A stretch of DNA of 64,000 bases, taken from assembly GCF_005930355.1 (NCBI RefSeq), contig NZ_VDBO01000006.1, forward strand, positions 62,001 to 126,000, in the 5' to 3' direction. The DNA is from Paenibacillus sinopodophylli (GTDB taxonomy: Bacteria; Bacillota; Bacilli; Paenibacillales; Paenibacillaceae). The first letter of the stretch is position 1; each line of letters begins with the position of its first letter. Under the pieces are notes generated by a model that did no database searches, was not told the DNA's origin, and saw nothing but the letters and a program-made list of their open reading frames with translations. Below are positions 16,813 to 24,276 of this stretch, one piece after another. The translations under genes and the position numbers were made by a program.

Positions 16813-16837
16813 TAATCATTATCGAGTTTTGTATACT
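16809..16837 (+). promoter_or_regulatory. Fur-controlled sigma-A promoter
   Basis: TTGATA (16809-16814), 17-base spacer, TATACT (16832-16837). A Fur box TGATAAT-C-ATTATCG (16810-16824, one mismatch to the 7-1-7 palindrome) covers the -35 box, so Fe-Fur should block RNA polymerase. Confidence 0.85.
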
Positions 16838-16889
16838 ATAAGAATAATGAATCATACTTGCAATTGGGTTTTTATGAGGGGACGGCGTA

Positions 16890-17696
16890 ATGATGGATGA
16901 AGCAATGAGGGAGATGCTGGAGAGCAACTTTGATTTATCCTTTACTAAAAAAGAAAAGTTGATTTTTAGCTATCCTGTGACGGAGCTTTTGGATGAGGAT
17001 AAGATGAAATTCTTTCTGGAACAATACAATCTTCACCTAAAAGGCAATGATCCATCTGTATCGGAGGTATACACAGCGGGATGGTTTACTGGTCCTATGC
17101 TAGGTCTGTTGTATATGCTATCCGCATGGGATAAAACATTGGACTTGTCTTTAGAAAACTTAACCGTCCAAATTTATACAGAAGTTTATAACGGACATGA
17201 GTATATAGCTTCTAATTTTTTCTTATCTGATGATACATTCGAAGCCGCACCTGAACAAGATGAGGATATTTGGGCAAAGGATAAAATAACGGCGTTTTTC
17301 GAGCTCACGGTACTGCCGTTGTATGAATCGGTTGCCAAGGTCGGCACGCTGCAGGTTGGCATGTTATGGGGGCAGCTGCCTACATCCCTTGCTTACGGAT
17401 ATGATCGCCTGATGGGCATGGATGTGAGTAAGCAAGTGAAGCAAAAGGGAGAGCGTTATTTTGAGATCGTAAAGACGTTAGATGCTGGAATCTTCAGTCG
17501 GAACAAAAATCCGCTTAGTGTTAGGTTTCGGATGATTGAATCCTTAGACAACCCAGATAAGCAAATGAGGATGAAATCGACATGCTGCTTATATCACCAT
17601 GTCGAAGGAGGCTATTATTGTTATAGCTGTCCCAAAATGAAAGAAAGCGAGCGCGAGGAGCGTCGCTTAGCGTATAGGGCCAAGCAGCAGGCTTAA
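16890..17696 (+). CDS. FhuF-like (2Fe-2S) ferric iron reductase
   Basis: A 268-residue protein whose C-terminus carries Cys residues 232, 233, 244 and 247, the CC-x10-C-x2-C pattern that binds the 2Fe-2S cluster in FhuF-type ferric-siderophore reductases. The N-terminal 220 residues are less conserved but keep the YxxWF/GPM segment (VYTAGWFTGPMLG) and an acidic helical middle. Such enzymes reduce iron bound to imported siderophores. The Fur box on its promoter independently supports an iron role. No siderophore transporter is adjacent. GAGGGG lies 8 bases before the ATG at 16890. Confidence 0.85.
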   Translation: MMDEAMREMLESNFDLSFTKKEKLIFSYPVTELLDEDKMKFFLEQYNLHLKGNDPSVSEVYTAGWFTGPMLGLLYMLSAWDKTLDLSLENLTVQIYTEVYNGHEYIASNFFLSDDTFEAAPEQDEDIWAKDKITAFFELTVLPLYESVAKVGTLQVGMLWGQLPTSLAYGYDRLMGMDVSKQVKQKGERYFEIVKTLDAGIFSRNKNPLSVRFRMIESLDNPDKQMRMKSTCCLYHHVEGGYYCYSCPKMKESEREERRLAYRAKQQA

Positions 17697-17708
17697 CGCT
17701 GCAAAACG

Positions 17709-17755
17709 AAAAGACCATGATCGATCTGCTTTCGCAGGTTGATCATGGTCTTTTT
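17709..17755. terminator. Terminator between convergent genes
   Basis: AAAAGACCATGATC pairs with GATCATGGTCTTTT; the inner part CTGCTTTCGCAG continues the stem. T-run on the plus strand. Confidence 0.88.
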
Positions 17756-17760
17756 GGTGC

Positions 17761-19026
17761 TTATTTCATCTTAAACACATTAATGGTTCTAAGCAGCTGG
17801 GCGGCCATTGTACGCATCCGCTCGGTTTCTTCAACAACTGCCTGTACGGAAGCGATTTGCTCATTCATAGAAGCAGAAACCTGTTCCGTACCTGCTGCGG
17901 ATTGTTGTGTGATCGCTGAGATATTTTGGATCGCTCCGGAAATTTTACGGGCGCTCTCCAGCATCGCATCGCTTTCTTGGGAGAACACGAATATTTTGTC
18001 AGTAATAAATTGGACGCTTTGAACAATTTCGCTAAACACGACCTCGGATTCTTGGATATGCTCGGTCTGAAGCTTAACAACCTCTTCATTTGTTTTCATG
18101 TTGCTAATGGTGAGTTTGATTCCTTCGTCGATACTTTTCACAAGATTGAATACTTCTTTAGTAGAAGCAGTCGATTCCTCTGCGAGCTTACGAACTTCTT
18201 GGGCGACAACTGCGAAGCCGCGACCATGCTCACCTGCGCGTGCAGCTTCGATGGAAGCATTCAAGGAAAGCAGATTCGTCTGTTCGGCAATATCGGAGAT
18301 CGTCGTCGTAATGGCACTGATTCCACGAGCTTTGCGAGCGAGCTCTTCAATCGTCGCAGATACCTTCTCTGTTGCTTCTACGTTGCGGCGCATGCCTTCA
18401 GCTTGAATATCAAGCGCTTTCATACCTTTGTCAACGAGCTGGAGCGTTTGCTCTGAACGCGTATTCATTTCTTTCGTTGAAGTGGCATAATCTGAAACCT
18501 TTTCTTCGATCTCCGTAATGGATTCGCTCATATCCGATACATCCTCGGATATTTCGTTTGCTCCGGTTGCAAGCTCGTTGGCGGAAGCGGCTACCTGCTG
18601 CATAGCAATTTGAATATTGTTGTTTTTATCGAATATGCTGTGACTCGTATCGGATACATGACGGATAATGTTTGACGTTTCCGTAAGAATATCTCGAAGC
18701 TTGTCTATCATGCTGTTGAAGGAATGACCAAGTTCGCCTAGTGCAGAGGAGGAAGTGGTGTCGATTTTTTGCGTGAAATCTCCCTTGGAAATCCGAAGCG
18801 CTGTTCCTTTAATTTCATCGAAGGAATTATTTATCGATTTCTCAATGAAAGAAACGAGCGGGAACGTTACGATTGCCATGATAATTGTGACGATAATGCC
18901 TGCAACAACCGAGCCGCCTGATGCGGATAAAACAACAAGCATAATGAGGGCGAACACTGCTAAATTAAAGTAGGAAGTGATCATCAGCTTATTGCGCACA
19001 GAAAGCGAATAGTACCATTGGCTCAT
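17761..19026 (-). CDS. Methyl-accepting chemotaxis protein without a large sensor domain
   Basis: A 421-residue receptor. Two membrane helices (residues about 13-60) are separated by only a few residues, so there is no periplasm-like ligand domain. A HAMP-like linker follows ([20 protein letters not shown]), then a long signalling coiled coil with the hairpin tip [38 protein letters not shown], the universal kinase-control region. It signals to CheA/CheW, or may sense membrane or internal conditions. It is monocistronic, with AAAGGAG before the ATG. Confidence 0.93.
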   Translation of the reverse strand: MSQWYYSLSVRNKLMITSYFNLAVFALIMLVVLSASGGSVVAGIIVTIIMAIVTFPLVSFIEKSINNSFDEIKGTALRISKGDFTQKIDTTSSSALGELGHSFNSMIDKLRDILTETSNIIRHVSDTSHSIFDKNNNIQIAMQQVAASANELATGANEISEDVSDMSESITEIEEKVSDYATSTKEMNTRSEQTLQLVDKGMKALDIQAEGMRRNVEATEKVSATIEELARKARGISAITTTISDIAEQTNLLSLNASIEAARAGEHGRGFAVVAQEVRKLAEESTASTKEVFNLVKSIDEGIKLTISNMKTNEEVVKLQTEHIQESEVVFSEIVQSVQFITDKIFVFSQESDAMLESARKISGAIQNISAITQQSAAGTEQVSASMNEQIASVQAVVEETERMRTMAAQLLRTINVFKMK

Positions 19027-19542
19027 TATGTAAGCGCTCCTTTTATTATAATTTATCCATATTATAGCACCCGTTGTGAAATTGGTCTATAATTGTCGAT
19101 TTACAAAATTTTTAAATTTTCAAGCCCCGCATGCGGCTTTTCGGAAAATACCAAATTGATTTTCGGTGTAATAACAATTAGAAAATGATACCATTATCGG
19201 TAAACGAAAATTGTTTATGTGAATTTCTGTTAAATAATATTCATTGGTTCTTATAACCTGGTTTCAGGGTTCGTTTACGTAGGGAACAGGTCAAAGCTAA
19301 TTTTAGTTACGAAAAGATAGTTAATTTGAATCATAATCGACTTCTGAGTTTAGAATTCAAGCTGAGGTTTGTTTTATTGTGTAAAACTTGTACAATAATT
19401 CTTAATTAAAAGTCGAAATATATCGGATTATACAATAAAATTATTATTAATATATTGTAAATGATAGAAAAGCACTATATAATATGCAATAAGACCTACA
19501 TGGAAACTCATACCTAATAAATCATAAAGGAGGATAATTTGT
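19027..19542 (+). other. Long AT-rich intergenic region (516 bp)
   Basis: Divergent promoter region between the chemoreceptor gene and the gene at 19543. It holds the promoter at 19455-19483 and an inverted repeat TTATTGT/ACAATAA (arms 11 bases apart, near 19375-19400) of unknown role. I see no gene of any size with a ribosome site. Confidence 0.6.
19455..19483 (+). promoter_or_regulatory. Sigma-A promoter of the gene at 19543
   Basis: TTGTAA, 17-base spacer, perfect TATAAT. The predicted transcript starts about 50 bases before the ATG. Confidence 0.75.
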
Positions 19543-19962
19543 ATGCAAACGGATTCGGCATCACTTGCACGCCAAGTAGAATTTGTTTTTCGCCAGCTAG
19601 AGGGTGAATTGACTAATGCTACTGCAGGAACGGTATTAATACATATCAGGAATAGTGCTGTTGGTAAGTTTGGGGTTAGGCATCATCCCATTGAGAGCAA
19701 GAACGGAAAGTTCGAGATGGAGGACAAGGGGCTGTCTTCCTCTCAAGTACAAGCATTTAAGCAAATGGCAATTGAATCGCTGAAATTTAGGAAGGACTGG
19801 ACGCATGGCGAGATTTTATACGATTTCTCAGTGCGCTCCACCTCGAACTCTTGGTCAGCCAGTATTTTGTTTGAGTCTAATTACAATATGGCCAATTGGA
19901 ATTCACGCTATTATCCGAAACGAAATGATTTATGGGATCACAATAGACAGTCACATGAATAA
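19543..19962 (+). CDS. Conserved-looking protein of unknown function
   Basis: A 139-residue cytosolic-looking protein with a strong ribosome site (AAAGGAGG), a strong promoter and its own terminator, so the gene is secure. It reads as an alpha/beta domain: an amphipathic N-terminal helix (SLARQVEFVFRQLEGELTN), beta strands around GTVLIHIRNSAVGKFGV, and a Trp/Tyr/Asn-rich C-terminal half (WSASILFESNYNMANWNSRYY). It lacks a signal peptide, membrane segment or catalytic motif that I recognise. Expression could be high given the near-consensus promoter. Confidence 0.75.
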   Translation: MQTDSASLARQVEFVFRQLEGELTNATAGTVLIHIRNSAVGKFGVRHHPIESKNGKFEMEDKGLSSSQVQAFKQMAIESLKFRKDWTHGEILYDFSVRSTSNSWSASILFESNYNMANWNSRYYPKRNDLWDHNRQSHE

Positions 19963-19966
19963 AGGA

Positions 19967-20000
19967 AAAGAGCTGACGGATACCGTCAGCTCTTTCTTTT
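19967..20000. terminator. Bidirectional terminator
   Basis: AAAGAGCTGACGG / CCGTCAGCTCTTT, perfect 13-bp stem, 3-base loop, then CTTTT. Confidence 0.9.
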
Positions 20001-20919
20001 AGCCAAAATTAAGATCCGGATATACATATGGCGATTCAGGAGCTTTGACCCTTTCGATCTTGATGGCATCCAGTGTGATAATTTCATTATCCATATAGGT
20101 AGACGTCGTTAAGGTTCCTTTCACGGTGACCCATTCATCGTCAACATAGTCGAGCGCCTTAGGCCAGTTGATCATAAGACCATATGGAAGGGCATCTGCT
20201 GAGCAGCAATTCATAGCGAAGCGGCTTACGGCAAGCCGTTCCTTGCCCATATCTTCCTCGCGGTAAACAAAACCTGTAATTTCAATTTCTTTTCCGATAA
20301 AAGCTTCACGGTATAAATCAAGCGTCGTAAGCGTCTCAATAAATTGTATCTCGGGAACGCTGATTAGCGGCTGCTCATAAAGCTTTTTCCCGTAGGCCGC
20401 ATGAGTCTCGGTATATTCATCATATGGAAACAGCGCGTCGATGGAGCTTTCTGTGTCCTTGCCACCATCATTTGATGGCGGTGACGCTGAATTTGCAGAA
20501 TCTTCATCACTCTTCGGTTCAGGTGCAGGCAGGGCAATCGATTCCTTACGCTCGATACCTGCGCTTCCTGAGAGGCTCATTCCTTTTTTGGAAGCAAGCG
20601 CGCTGCCAAGCGTTCCTGTAGGGACAAGAAAGCCGAGTACCAATGGGAATACAAATAAGCCGTAAATCAGAACGTTTTTTAGGATGGAAGGAGATGGTTC
20701 ATGCTCACAGTCGCATGCAAGAGCCTGCTTACCCATTCGTTTCTGCAGTGCGGCATAGATTTGGTAAATAGCTGCAGCATAAAGCCCGAGAGCGGACAGT
20801 TTGACGTAAAGCTCCATCCTTGGAGCAATATACAGCACCATTTCACCTGATCGATCCAAGTAGACGATAAACATTGCGAAGCCCGTAAGAATGGCCGCTC
20901 TAATTAAATGGTGACTCAT
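19999..20919 (-). CDS. ycgQ: TIGR03943 family protein (YcgQ-like permease partner)
   Basis: A 306-residue protein. Four hydrophobic segments fall in two pairs (residues about 5-60 and 90-115); the C-terminal half is a soluble DUF1980 domain containing the conserved FAMNCCSADALPYGL segment with a Cys pair. TIGR03943 proteins are nearly always encoded with an UPF0718/DUF318 permease, as here: the start ATG overlaps the permease stop as ATGA. I chose the ATG at 20919 (GGAGG 7 bases before it). The pair's transport substrate is unproven; the Zur-like box upstream suggests zinc. Confidence 0.87.
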   Translation of the reverse strand: MSHHLIRAAILTGFAMFIVYLDRSGEMVLYIAPRMELYVKLSALGLYAAAIYQIYAALQKRMGKQALACDCEHEPSPSILKNVLIYGLFVFPLVLGFLVPTGTLGSALASKKGMSLSGSAGIERKESIALPAPEPKSDEDSANSASPPSNDGGKDTESSIDALFPYDEYTETHAAYGKKLYEQPLISVPEIQFIETLTTLDLYREAFIGKEIEITGFVYREEDMGKERLAVSRFAMNCCSADALPYGLMINWPKALDYVDDEWVTVKGTLTTSTYMDNEIITLDAIKIERVKAPESPYVYPDLNFG

Positions 20920-21935
20920 AACAGCACCTCCGTAATCCATGCGCCGACAAAGGTAAGCGCAGCCGTTAAAGCAATTAATACCAATACGAATTTCACTCTG
21001 AATGTTGTCAGCAGCATTAGCGTGTTCTTGAGGTCAATCATTGGACCGAACACGAGAAAGGCAAGCAATGGCCCGGAATCGAACATTCCACTGAAGGAAG
21101 AAGCGATAAAGGCGTCGGATGTAGAACAAATGGACAGTATAAATGCAAATCCCATCATGAACACATAAGAAAATACAGGCTGGTCGGCAAAAGCGGCAAG
21201 TGTGCTGCGATCGATGACAGACTGAATCACCGCGGTCAGCAGCGCACCGAAAATTAAATATTTGCCCATTTCGAAAAACTCATCTGACGCATGCGAGAGA
21301 ATGGAAGCGACTCTGCCTTTGAAGCCGCTGCTATGCGAACCATGGTCATGGCTGTGAGCATGTCCATGGTGGGCCATATGTTGCGACGGTGTCGCTTTGA
21401 GTGGACTTCTTTTCATGAATTTGTATAGCAGGAGCCCGACGATGACTGCAATTACGAAGGCAAGTCCCATTCGAGAATAGGCCAATTCAGGCTTCGTGCG
21501 AAACGCCGTGAAGGTCGAAACATAAACAATGGGATTAACGATTGGCCCCGCGAGCAAGTAGACGATTCCGATGTAAGCGGGCATGCCTTTGCGAATCAGG
21601 CGGCGCACGACTGGAATCATGCCGCATTCACATAATGGAAACAGGATACCAAGCAATGCGCCGAATAGAACACCGGCTATTGGATTTTTGGGCGTAAACT
21701 TCTGGATGAGTTCATCGGTTACGAATACTTGGAGTAACGCCGAGAATAGGACGCCGAGCAGAATGAATGGAAAAGCTTCTAATATAATGCTGATAAAAAG
21801 AATTTTAAAGGATTGCAGATTGGCAGCGTTGAATAGCTGCGATGGCCATTCACGCTCCGTAACAATCAACGCCAGCATGATCAAGCAGCCGGCGCCAAGC
21901 AATGGCGTACCGAACCGGAACAAAAATTTCAACAT
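20916..21935 (-). CDS. ycgR: UPF0718/DUF318 permease (YraQ/YcgR family)
   Basis: A 339-residue integral membrane protein with about eight helices. Family segments include FPFILLGVLFSALLQVFV, LFPLCECGMIPVVRR with the conserved ExxP-Cys motif, and ICSTSDAFIA. A His-rich cytosolic or external loop (HMAHHGHAHSHDHGSH) is a likely metal-binding site. It heads a two-gene operon with the TIGR03943 partner. GAGAGGA precedes the ATG. The upstream sequence holds a good promoter and a Zur-like box, so zinc-limited expression is inferred. Confidence 0.9.
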   Translation of the reverse strand: MLKFLFRFGTPLLGAGCLIMLALIVTEREWPSQLFNAANLQSFKILFISIILEAFPFILLGVLFSALLQVFVTDELIQKFTPKNPIAGVLFGALLGILFPLCECGMIPVVRRLIRKGMPAYIGIVYLLAGPIVNPIVYVSTFTAFRTKPELAYSRMGLAFVIAVIVGLLLYKFMKRSPLKATPSQHMAHHGHAHSHDHGSHSSGFKGRVASILSHASDEFFEMGKYLIFGALLTAVIQSVIDRSTLAAFADQPVFSYVFMMGFAFILSICSTSDAFIASSFSGMFDSGPLLAFLVFGPMIDLKNTLMLLTTFRVKFVLVLIALTAALTFVGAWITEVLL

Positions 21936-21955
21936 GATCGATATATCCTCTCTTA

Positions 21956-21970
21956 TTGTAAAGATTACGA
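21956..21970 (-). promoter_or_regulatory. Zur-like operator
   Basis: On the minus strand TCGTAAT-C-TTTACAA, a 7-1-7 match to the Zur palindrome TCGTAATnATTACGA with two mismatches, both in the second half-site. It lies just downstream of the -10 box at 21976-21981, covering the predicted start of transcription. Confidence 0.6.
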
Positions 21971-21975
21971 TTACC

Positions 21976-22004
21976 AGTATAGCTTATGCTTGAGAATGCT
22001 ACAA
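21976..22004 (-). promoter_or_regulatory. Sigma-A promoter of the permease operon
   Basis: Read on the minus strand: TTGTAG (22004-21999), 17-base spacer, TATACT (21981-21976). Confidence 0.75.
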
Positions 22005-22024
22005 TAGGACAACTGTTTTGAAAC

Positions 22025-22052
22025 TTGACTTTAAGGAATTCCTAGGTATAAT
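22025..22052 (+). promoter_or_regulatory. Sigma-A promoter of the trpS transcript
   Basis: TTGACT, 16-base spacer, perfect TATAAT. It is placed about 10 bases before the T-box leader. Confidence 0.8.
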
Positions 22053-22059
22053 TTTCTTA

Positions 22060-22330
22060 AATGCAATGATGGGAATAAGTAAGCATGAATGACTTGCTAA
22101 CAGAGAGCCGATGGTTGGTGCAAATCGGTGCAAGCTTCGACGCCGAATGGATCCTGGAGCCTATGAACGGAACAGGCAGCAAGCGCTGTTAGTATGTTTG
22201 TACGGATGCTCACCGTTATGGAGCAAGAAGGCTTATGGGAATTAACCAGCGCTTGGGTGTAAAGAGAGCGTTCCATAAGCAAATTAGGGTGGCACCACGG
22301 TCCCTCGTCCCTTGCGGCGGGGGATTTTTT
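22060..22330 (+). promoter_or_regulatory. T-box leader, tryptophan type
   Basis: The T-box signature AGGGTGGCACCACGG is at 22286-22300, directly followed by an intrinsic terminator (TCCCTCGTC/GGCGGGGGA, then TTTTTT). Stem I includes the GATGGTTGGTG and AGAGAGCC segments near 22105; GAATGGA near 22146 offers UGG as Trp specifier. Uncharged tRNA-Trp should stabilise the antiterminator and allow trpS expression. Specifier assignment is by eye. Confidence 0.92.
22301..22330 (+). terminator. T-box regulated terminator
   Basis: TCCCTCGTC pairs with GGCGGGGGA (two G-U pairs) across a 6-base loop, followed by six T residues. The 5' arm abuts the T-box sequence, as needed for the switch. Confidence 0.88.
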
Positions 22331-22343
22331 GCGTTTTTTTAAG

Positions 22344-22394
22344 TATAGGAATGAAACGCGCCGCCAAAAGATAGCGACAGTCGTTTCACCTTGT
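22344..22394 (+). repeat. Dispersed two-hairpin repeat, copy D (hairpin 1 deleted)
   Basis: TATAGGAATGAAACGCGC joins the first bases of the repeat directly to its second half, so hairpin 1 is missing; TGAAACG and CGTTTCA arms of hairpin 2 are intact. It lies between the T-box terminator and trpS, inside the trpS transcript. Confidence 0.7.
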
Positions 22395-22440
22395 AAGCTG
22401 GACTCTCCAGTATCTTGAGATGAAAAGGGGAATAAGTAAG

Positions 22441-23430
22441 ATGAAAAAAGTACTTTCCGGCATTCAGCCAAGCGGTCAGCTTACACTCGGAAACTATATC
22501 GGTGCGATGCAAAACTTCGTAAAGCTTCAGCATACAGAGGAATGCTTCTTTATGGTCGTAGACCTTCATGCAATCTCGGTACCGCAGGACCCTGCCGCGC
22601 TTAGAGAGCAGACGGAGGCGGTAGCTGCTCTGTTTATCGCAGCTGGAATTGATCCGCTCAAGGCGAATGTGTTCGTACAATCACATGTTCGTGCACATGC
22701 TGAGCTTGGATGGTTGTTCACGACGCTAGCTAATATGGGCGAGTTGGAGAGAATGACACAGTTCAAGGATAAATCGGCAGGCAAGGATTCGGTTGGAGCA
22801 GGTTTATTCGTTTATCCGACGCTGATGGCTGCTGATATTCTAGTCTACAACGCAGACCTAGTGCCTGTTGGTGATGATCAGAAGCAGCATTTGGAGCTCA
22901 CGCGTGACCTCGCGCATCGTTTTAATACGAGGTTTGGTCAATATTTCACGATTCCAGAGCCATACATTCCTAAGGTGGGCGCACGTGTCATGTCACTTGA
23001 TGACGCTAGCAAAAAGATGAGCAAGAGTAATCCGAATGTGGGCAGCTATATTGCGCTGCTTGATCCGCCGGCTGTCATCCGCAAGAAAATTAGCAGAGCG
23101 ACGACTGATTCCGGTCGCGAAGTGAAATTCGATCCTGCGAACAAGCCTGAAATCAGCAATCTGATGAGTATTTATGCCCATTGTGCGAATATAAGCATAG
23201 AAGAAATTGAGGCACGTTATGAGGGTCAGGGCTATGGGCCGTTCAAAAAAGATCTCGCGGAGCATGTTGTTTCGGTTATCGAGCCGCTACAAGCTAGATA
23301 TAATGAAATCCGCAGCTCAGGTGAAATCCATCAGATTCTGAAGCAAGGTGCAGGACGCGCGTCTGTAATTGCAGACCGTACGCTCGCAGATGTGAAGGAA
23401 CGAATGGGATTCCTTCCTCCTCGCGGCTAA
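22441..23430 (+). CDS. trpS: Tryptophanyl-tRNA synthetase
   Basis: A 329-residue class I synthetase that attaches Trp to tRNA-Trp in the cytosol. The ATP-binding HIGH-like motif is PSGQLTLGN (residues 10-18), and KMSKS is at 192-196. VPVGDDQKQHLELTRDLAHRFN is typical of bacterial TrpS. The start at 22441 is preceded by AGGGG; an in-frame ATG at 22420 is less well placed. Regulation is through the T-box upstream. A partial dispersed repeat sits in its leader. It ends at a terminator shared with the convergent YlaF-like gene. Confidence 0.97.
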   Translation: MKKVLSGIQPSGQLTLGNYIGAMQNFVKLQHTEECFFMVVDLHAISVPQDPAALREQTEAVAALFIAAGIDPLKANVFVQSHVRAHAELGWLFTTLANMGELERMTQFKDKSAGKDSVGAGLFVYPTLMAADILVYNADLVPVGDDQKQHLELTRDLAHRFNTRFGQYFTIPEPYIPKVGARVMSLDDASKKMSKSNPNVGSYIALLDPPAVIRKKISRATTDSGREVKFDPANKPEISNLMSIYAHCANISIEEIEARYEGQGYGPFKKDLAEHVVSVIEPLQARYNEIRSSGEIHQILKQGAGRASVIADRTLADVKERMGFLPPRG

Positions 23431-23440
23431 GCCTCTCAAA

Positions 23441-23480
23441 AAAAACCAAGGCAGACGGTTGTCGTCAGTCTTGGTTTTTT
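23441..23480. terminator. Terminator between trpS and the YlaF-like gene
   Basis: AAAAACCAAG pairs with CTTGGTTTTT around an imperfect inner stem. Works in both directions. Confidence 0.8.
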
Positions 23481-23641
23481 CGGCGTAAGCGGGCTTTTAC
23501 AATAAACCCGGCACCAACGGTAAATAGGCTAAGCAGGCCAAATAGCAGCACTAACCAGCCATTATAGCTGATTGAGACAGACATAGCGCTCATAAACAAG
23601 ATAGCAAGCACTGAAAAGAACAAAGAAAGCGGCTTAGACAC
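23465..23641 (-). CDS. Small two-helix membrane protein, DUF5325/YlaF-like
   Basis: A 58-residue frame starting at GTG 23641, with AAGGAG 9 bases upstream. Translation gives two hydrophobic helices, LSLFFSVLAILFMSAMSVSI and WLVLLFGLLSLFTVGAGFIV, and ends in a basic tail KARLRRKNQD. Size, layout and the GF(I/T)xK end resemble the DUF5325 family (B. subtilis YlaF) as I recall it; no search was run. The gene runs toward trpS and its stop lies inside the shared terminator stem. The function of the family is unknown. Confidence 0.72.
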   Translation of the reverse strand: MSKPLSLFFSVLAILFMSAMSVSISYNGWLVLLFGLLSLFTVGAGFIVKARLRRKNQD

Positions 23642-23690
23642 AGTGATAATCTCTCCTTAACAAATCATCAATATATTTTTGAATGGTTTA

Positions 23691-23719
23691 GAATAGTTTC
23701 CTTAGTAGTGCACATAATA
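23691..23719 (+). promoter_or_regulatory. Sigma-G-type promoter of the SASP gene
   Basis: GAATA, 17-base spacer, CATAATA. Both boxes fit the forespore sigma-G consensus (GHATR / CATWHTA), 56 bases before the SASP start. Confidence 0.75.
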
Positions 23720-23775
23720 AGTTTGCAAGCTTGCAACTAACATCAAAGTGCAGAGGACGAAAGGAGAAATACATT

Positions 23776-23991
23776 ATGGCAGGAAGCAGAAGCAATCAAC
23801 TTGTTGTTCCACAAGCAAACCAAGCTATACAACAACTGAAACTTGAGGCAGCACAAGAGCTGGGCGTGCAAATTCCTCAAGATGGCTACTACGGTAATGT
23901 CTCGACGCGTGATGCAGGCTCCCTAGGTGGCTACATTACGAAAAAGCTTGTCCAAATTGCTGAGCAACAGCTATCTGGCGGCTCCCGTTAA
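23776..23991 (+). CDS. Alpha/beta-type small acid-soluble spore protein
   Basis: A 71-residue DNA-binding protein that coats and protects spore DNA. It shows the family core: LVVPQANQAIQQLKLEAAQELG, covering the GPR protease cleavage zone, and then TRDAGSLGGYITKKLVQIAEQQL, the second conserved DNA-binding half. AAAGGAG precedes the ATG at 23776; the longer frame to 23731 lacks a ribosome site. A sigma-G-like promoter lies upstream and a strong terminator downstream, so it is a monocistronic forespore gene. Confidence 0.96.
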   Translation: MAGSRSNQLVVPQANQAIQQLKLEAAQELGVQIPQDGYYGNVSTRDAGSLGGYITKKLVQIAEQQLSGGSR

Positions 23992-24018
23992 TCGCTTCTA
24001 ATACACAATGATCAAATG

Positions 24019-24045
24019 AAGCCCAAGGCTAGCCTTGGGCTTTTT
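24019..24045 (+). terminator. Terminator after the SASP gene
   Basis: AAGCCCAAGG / CCTTGGGCTT with a CTAG loop, then TTT. Confidence 0.9.
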
Positions 24046-24107
24046 AATGCGGTATGCTTTATTTTATCACAGTAGGTAGCGAGATGCGCTGGTCTTTTTG
24101 TGACAAA

Positions 24108-24204
24108 CAAGGTAAAATGACTTCCGCCGTCTGTTGTGGGCGCTGCGCGTTTCATTCCGAGCAATATAGACAAAGGATGGCGAAATCATATCCTTTCCTA
24201 TATG
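24108..24204 (-). repeat. Dispersed two-hairpin repeat, copy E (reverse orientation)
   Basis: On the minus strand it begins CATATAGGAAAGGATATG, has CCATCCTTTGTCTATA, then CGGAATGAAACGCGCAGCG, and ends near GACGGCGGAAGTCATTTT. The hairpin-1 arms GAAAGGAT/ATCCTTT pair well. It lies downstream of the DUF457 gene on that gene's own strand. Confidence 0.75.
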
Positions 24205-24207
24205 TTA

Positions 24208-24243
24208 AAGAAAGCTCCAGCCTTTTAGAGGCGGAGCTTTCTT
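24208..24243 (-). terminator. Terminator after the DUF457 gene
   Basis: AAGAAAGCTCC / GGAGCTTTCTT, 11-bp stem, 14-base loop; minus-strand tail TTAACATAT. Confidence 0.75.
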
Positions 24244-24276
24244 AATAGAAATGACGGCTTCAGTTGTTTATGTTTT

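Noticed and set aside
24054-24245. 63-codon plus-strand open frame
   Set aside because: It runs across repeat copy E and the neighbouring terminator, has no ribosome site, and has unnatural composition.
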